The notes beneath the pieces were generated by a model. It was not told the origin of the DNA. It worked only from the letters and a program-made list of their open reading frames with translations, and searched no databases. This document shows positions 61,775 through 64,000 of a stretch of 64,000 nucleotides of DNA, in pieces. Source of the DNA: Pseudomonas canadensis (GTDB lineage Bacteria; Pseudomonadota; Gammaproteobacteria; Pseudomonadales; Pseudomonadaceae); assembly GCF_000503215.1 (NCBI RefSeq), contig NZ_AYTD01000017.1:124001-188000 (forward strand). Direction: 5' to 3'. Numbering within the stretch: the stretch's first letter is position 1; every line of letters begins with the position of its first letter. Made by a program: the position numbers and the translations under genes.

Positions 61775-62224
61775 TCAGTGGTCCCGGAACTGCTTATGGC
61801 AGGCGCTGCAGGCATCTTCGACTTTCTGCACTGCCGGCCCCAGGTTGCTGGCTTTGTAAGGCTGAACCTGGCTCGCGGTCACCAATTCACCGGTGGCCGC
61901 TTCAAGGTCGCGGGCCAGTTGCTGGAATTGCGCCTGCTTCTGCCAGACATCATCCTTGGCACTGGTGTGATCTTCTTCGCGCACGCTCGGAAAATGCTTC
62001 CAAGGCTCATGGGACAACGCGTCCAACTTGACCGCGCCTTCGGCAAATTTGGCGCCGTCGAACGGGATACGCCCACGCAGCATGCCGCCCAGGTCTTCGC
62101 CGGTCTTGAGCATCTGTTTGAAGATCGCCTTGCGCTGGCCCAGCGGCGAATTCGGATCCACGCCGCCACAGGCGGACAGTGTCAGGCAGGCCAGCAATAC
62201 AACAGTCAGTCTTTTAAAAGTCAT
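61775..62224 (-). CDS. Cytochrome c'-type lipoprotein
   Basis: The 149-aa protein has a lipobox LTLSAC (Cys19), a four-helix-bundle-like body (RKAIFKQMLKTGEDLGGMLR), and the heme motif CSACHKQFRDH at the C-terminus, as in class II cytochromes c. Lipidation would anchor it in the periplasm. It probably binds heme; a role in electron transfer or gas sensing is family-based. Confidence 0.83.
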   Translation of the reverse strand: MTFKRLTVVLLACLTLSACGGVDPNSPLGQRKAIFKQMLKTGEDLGGMLRGRIPFDGAKFAEGAVKLDALSHEPWKHFPSVREEDHTSAKDDVWQKQAQFQQLARDLEAATGELVTASQVQPYKASNLGPAVQKVEDACSACHKQFRDH

Positions 62225-62353
62225 GGTTGCTTCGAGGTCACAGGAAACGGCGGCCAGTATCCTCGCCTCGCCCGCAAAGACCAATAGCCCTATTAATAAT
62301 AAGGGTTGCCCAGCAGCGTTGCGACGCGGGCAACCGCTTCAGGAAGTGTTTGT

Positions 62354-63538
62354 ATGAATGTCACCTTGAAACCCTGGAGCCGGCGCCTGGCGTGGGCTCT
62401 GCCGATGATCGCACTGCTGGCCGGCTGCGACGCGGGCAAAGAAACAGCCAAAGATGAAACACCCAAGCCCCACGCCGTCGCCACTTATGTCAATGCGCCG
62501 TGGGAAGCGTTGCCGGCGGTGTCCGACAGCGACTTGCTGGCGGGATTTGAATCCTGGCGCAGCGCCTGCCAACGCCTCAAGGCGGACCCGATCTGGGGTT
62601 CGACGTGCGCAGCCGCTGCGACCGTGCCCGCAAATGCGGCGGCGGTGCGGGGCTTCCTCAAGGAACGTCTGGATGTGTTCGGCCTGCGCTCTGCCGACAA
62701 CACGCCCAACGGCTTGATCACCGGCTACTACGAACCGGTCTACCCCGGCAGCCTGACCAAGACCGCCAAAGCCAACGTGCCGGTATACGGCGTGCCAGAC
62801 GACCTGATCATCGTCAACCTGGAAAGTATCTACCCCGAACTCAAGGGCAAGCGCCTGCGCGGTCGCCTGGAAGGTCGTGTGCTCAAGCCTTACGACGATG
62901 CCAACGCCATCAACGGCCAGGGTTCCACGGCCAAACCGATTGCCTGGCTGACGGACCCGATGGACCTGCAATTCCTGCAAATCCAGGGATCTGGCCGCAT
63001 CCAACTGGCGGGTGGGCGCCAACTGCGCGTCGGTTATGGCGACCAGAACGGCTACCCCTATCGCCCTATCGGCCGCTGGTTGGTGGAGCAAGGCGAGCTG
63101 AAGAAGGAAGACGTCACTATGGGTGCCATCAGTGCCTGGGCCAAGGCGCACCCGCAGCGCATTCCGGAACTGCTGGCGAGCAACCCGAGCTACGTGTTCT
63201 TCAGCGCGCGCCCCGACAGCAACGAAGGCCCGCGCGGCTCGTTAAACGTGCCATTGACCGCCGGCTACAGCGTGGCGGTGGATCGCAAGGTGATTCCGCT
63301 GGGCAGCCTGTTGTGGCTGTCGACCACCAAGCCCGATGGTTCGCCAATCGCACGGCCCGTCGCGGCACAGGACACCGGTGGCGCGATCACGGGTGAAGTG
63401 CGTGCAGATTTGTTCTGGGGCACCGGCGATGCGGCGGGTGAACTGGCTGGGAATATGAAGCAGCAGGGGCAGATCTGGATGTTGTGGCCAAAGGGTGCAG
63501 CGTTGCCCCAGGTGCCGGATGTGAGTCCCGGGAGCTGA
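62354..63538 (+). CDS. mltA: Membrane-bound lytic murein transglycosylase A (MltA)
   Basis: The 394-aa lipoprotein (lipobox ALLAGC) has the MltA domain (GLITGYYEPVYPGSL, then LQFLQIQGSGRIQLAGGRQL) and the C-terminal 3D motif with catalytic Asp in RPVAAQDTGGAITGEVRADL followed by FWG. It cleaves peptidoglycan to anhydromuropeptides. AGGAAG lies 8 bases before the ATG at 62354. Confidence 0.95.
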   Translation: MNVTLKPWSRRLAWALPMIALLAGCDAGKETAKDETPKPHAVATYVNAPWEALPAVSDSDLLAGFESWRSACQRLKADPIWGSTCAAAATVPANAAAVRGFLKERLDVFGLRSADNTPNGLITGYYEPVYPGSLTKTAKANVPVYGVPDDLIIVNLESIYPELKGKRLRGRLEGRVLKPYDDANAINGQGSTAKPIAWLTDPMDLQFLQIQGSGRIQLAGGRQLRVGYGDQNGYPYRPIGRWLVEQGELKKEDVTMGAISAWAKAHPQRIPELLASNPSYVFFSARPDSNEGPRGSLNVPLTAGYSVAVDRKVIPLGSLLWLSTTKPDGSPIARPVAAQDTGGAITGEVRADLFWGTGDAAGELAGNMKQQGQIWMLWPKGAALPQVPDVSPGS

Positions 63539-63562
63539 AGACGCTCTGCCCAACTCAATGTA

Positions 63563-63734
63563 TTGGGGTGAGCAGGCTTGCTTTGGTGAGCGGGCTTGCC
63601 CCGCGCTGGGTGGCGAAGCCGCCCTAAAACCATACGCCTCGGCGCGCCTGAAGCAATGTGGTGAGGCTGATAGGGGCTGCTGCGCAGCCCAGCGCGGGGC
63701 AAGCCCGCTCACCACACAAGCCCGCTCCCACAGG
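63563..63734. repeat. Long palindromic repeat, TGGTGAGCGGGCTTGCCCCGCG family (copy 5), composite
   Basis: TTGGTGAGCGGGCTTGCCCC and GGGGCAAGCCCGCTCACCAC flank inner arms CTGGGTGGCGAAGCCGCC and GGGGCTGCTGCGCAGCCCAG, which are not fully complementary to each other, unlike copy 2. A partial copy (GGTGAGCAGGCTTGCT) precedes it and a GTGGGAG-type half arm (AAGCCCGCTCCCACAGG) follows, so three repeats are joined. Confidence 0.85.
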
Positions 63735-63751
63735 GGATCTTCATCAACCCG

Positions 63752-64000
63752 TCAGATCGAGACGAAGAAGAAACTCGCAATCAACACCATCCCCACGAAC
63801 CACACCAGCGAACGCAGCATCGCCCAGTCTGCCAGGTAGCAGATGATGTACAGCAGGCGGCTGGTGATAAACAGCACTGCCAGCACATTGATGGTCACCA
63901 ATTCGGCCGTGCCGGCCAGGTGCGCGATGATCACTGCCGCCGCGAAGGCCGGCGTGACTTCGAAACTGTTGAGCTGGGCACTGTGGGCACGCTTGGCAAA
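63752..64000 (-). CDS. MAPEG-family membrane protein (partial, 5' end outside window)
   Basis: The reading frame enters from the right edge (AKRAHSAQLNSFEVTPAFAA) and ends at 63752. The His/Glu-rich AKRAHSAQLNSFE motif and two following membrane segments (LVTINVLAVLFITSRLLYII and SLVWFVGMVLIASFFFVSI) are typical of MAPEG proteins. In bacteria the substrates are unknown; glutathione-dependent roles are inferred from eukaryotic members. Confidence 0.82.
   Translation of the reverse strand, partial: FAKRAHSAQLNSFEVTPAFAAAVIIAHLAGTAELVTINVLAVLFITSRLLYIICYLADWAMLRSLVWFVGMVLIASFFFVSI

Overview
The window is high-GC chromosomal DNA from a fluorescent pseudomonad, most likely the Pseudomonas fluorescens group. 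Gene content and order match the quaternary-amine catabolic region of Pseudomonas (gbcAB, dgcAB, cdh, gbdR, cbcXWV, bet) and the metK-tktA-epd-pgk-fba block. The intergenic spaces carry short palindromic repeats of the REP/REPIN type typical of this group. I found no rRNA, tRNA, prophage, transposase or CRISPR array.

Region 1 (1-10.7 kb) is glycine betaine demethylation. gbcB (cut by the window edge) and gbcA diverge. A 743-bp spacer with an unusual four-copy DnaA-box repeat follows. Then comes a minus-strand operon: an atypical dipeptidase-family protein, a V4R/DUF5943-like protein, dgcA, dgcB, and dedicated ETF alpha and beta subunits. Region 2 (10.8-14.7 kb) looks like a small variable island: an LprI-like periplasmic protein, a HipBA-type toxin-antitoxin pair, a DUF3010 protein and an orphan ATPase whose promoter holds a GACTATAA palindrome. 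Region 3 (14.7-20.6 kb) is carnitine catabolism: cdhR diverges from caiX-cdhC-cdhA-cdhB plus a gamma-butyrobetaine hydroxylase. Region 4 (20.9-34.3 kb) holds the master regulator gbdR, serine dehydratase sdaB, the cbcXWV ABC importer, the choline transporter betT and the betIBA operon with a perfect BetI palindrome. Together regions 1, 3 and 4 take up choline, carnitine and betaine, convert them to glycine betaine, and demethylate betaine towards sarcosine; sdaB would drain the serine made downstream. The sarcosine oxidase genes are not in this window.

Region 5 (34.5-50.3 kb) is mixed: a TldD/TldE-type protease pair, a stand-alone RhlA-like gene followed by a DHA2 transporter, dbpA, a YhiN flavoprotein, a YccS-like membrane protein, a periplasmic binding protein, an ElaA-like acetyltransferase, a YgjP metallopeptidase, a REC-PAS-GGDEF-EAL protein and a cytoplasmic PL7 alginate lyase.

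Region 6 (50.3-64 kb) is central metabolism and envelope functions: tktA, epd, pgk, two small lipoproteins and fba on the minus strand, diverging from a SahR-like ArsR/methyltransferase regulator and metK. After these come small periplasmic proteins, ligB, a cytochrome c' lipoprotein, mltA and a partial MAPEG protein.

The observations most worth following up are the phased DnaA-box array at 2230-2815, the orphan ATPase with its palindromic promoter, two enzymes of the dimethylglycine operon with missing metal or cluster ligands, and a nested repeat element at 41299-41426.
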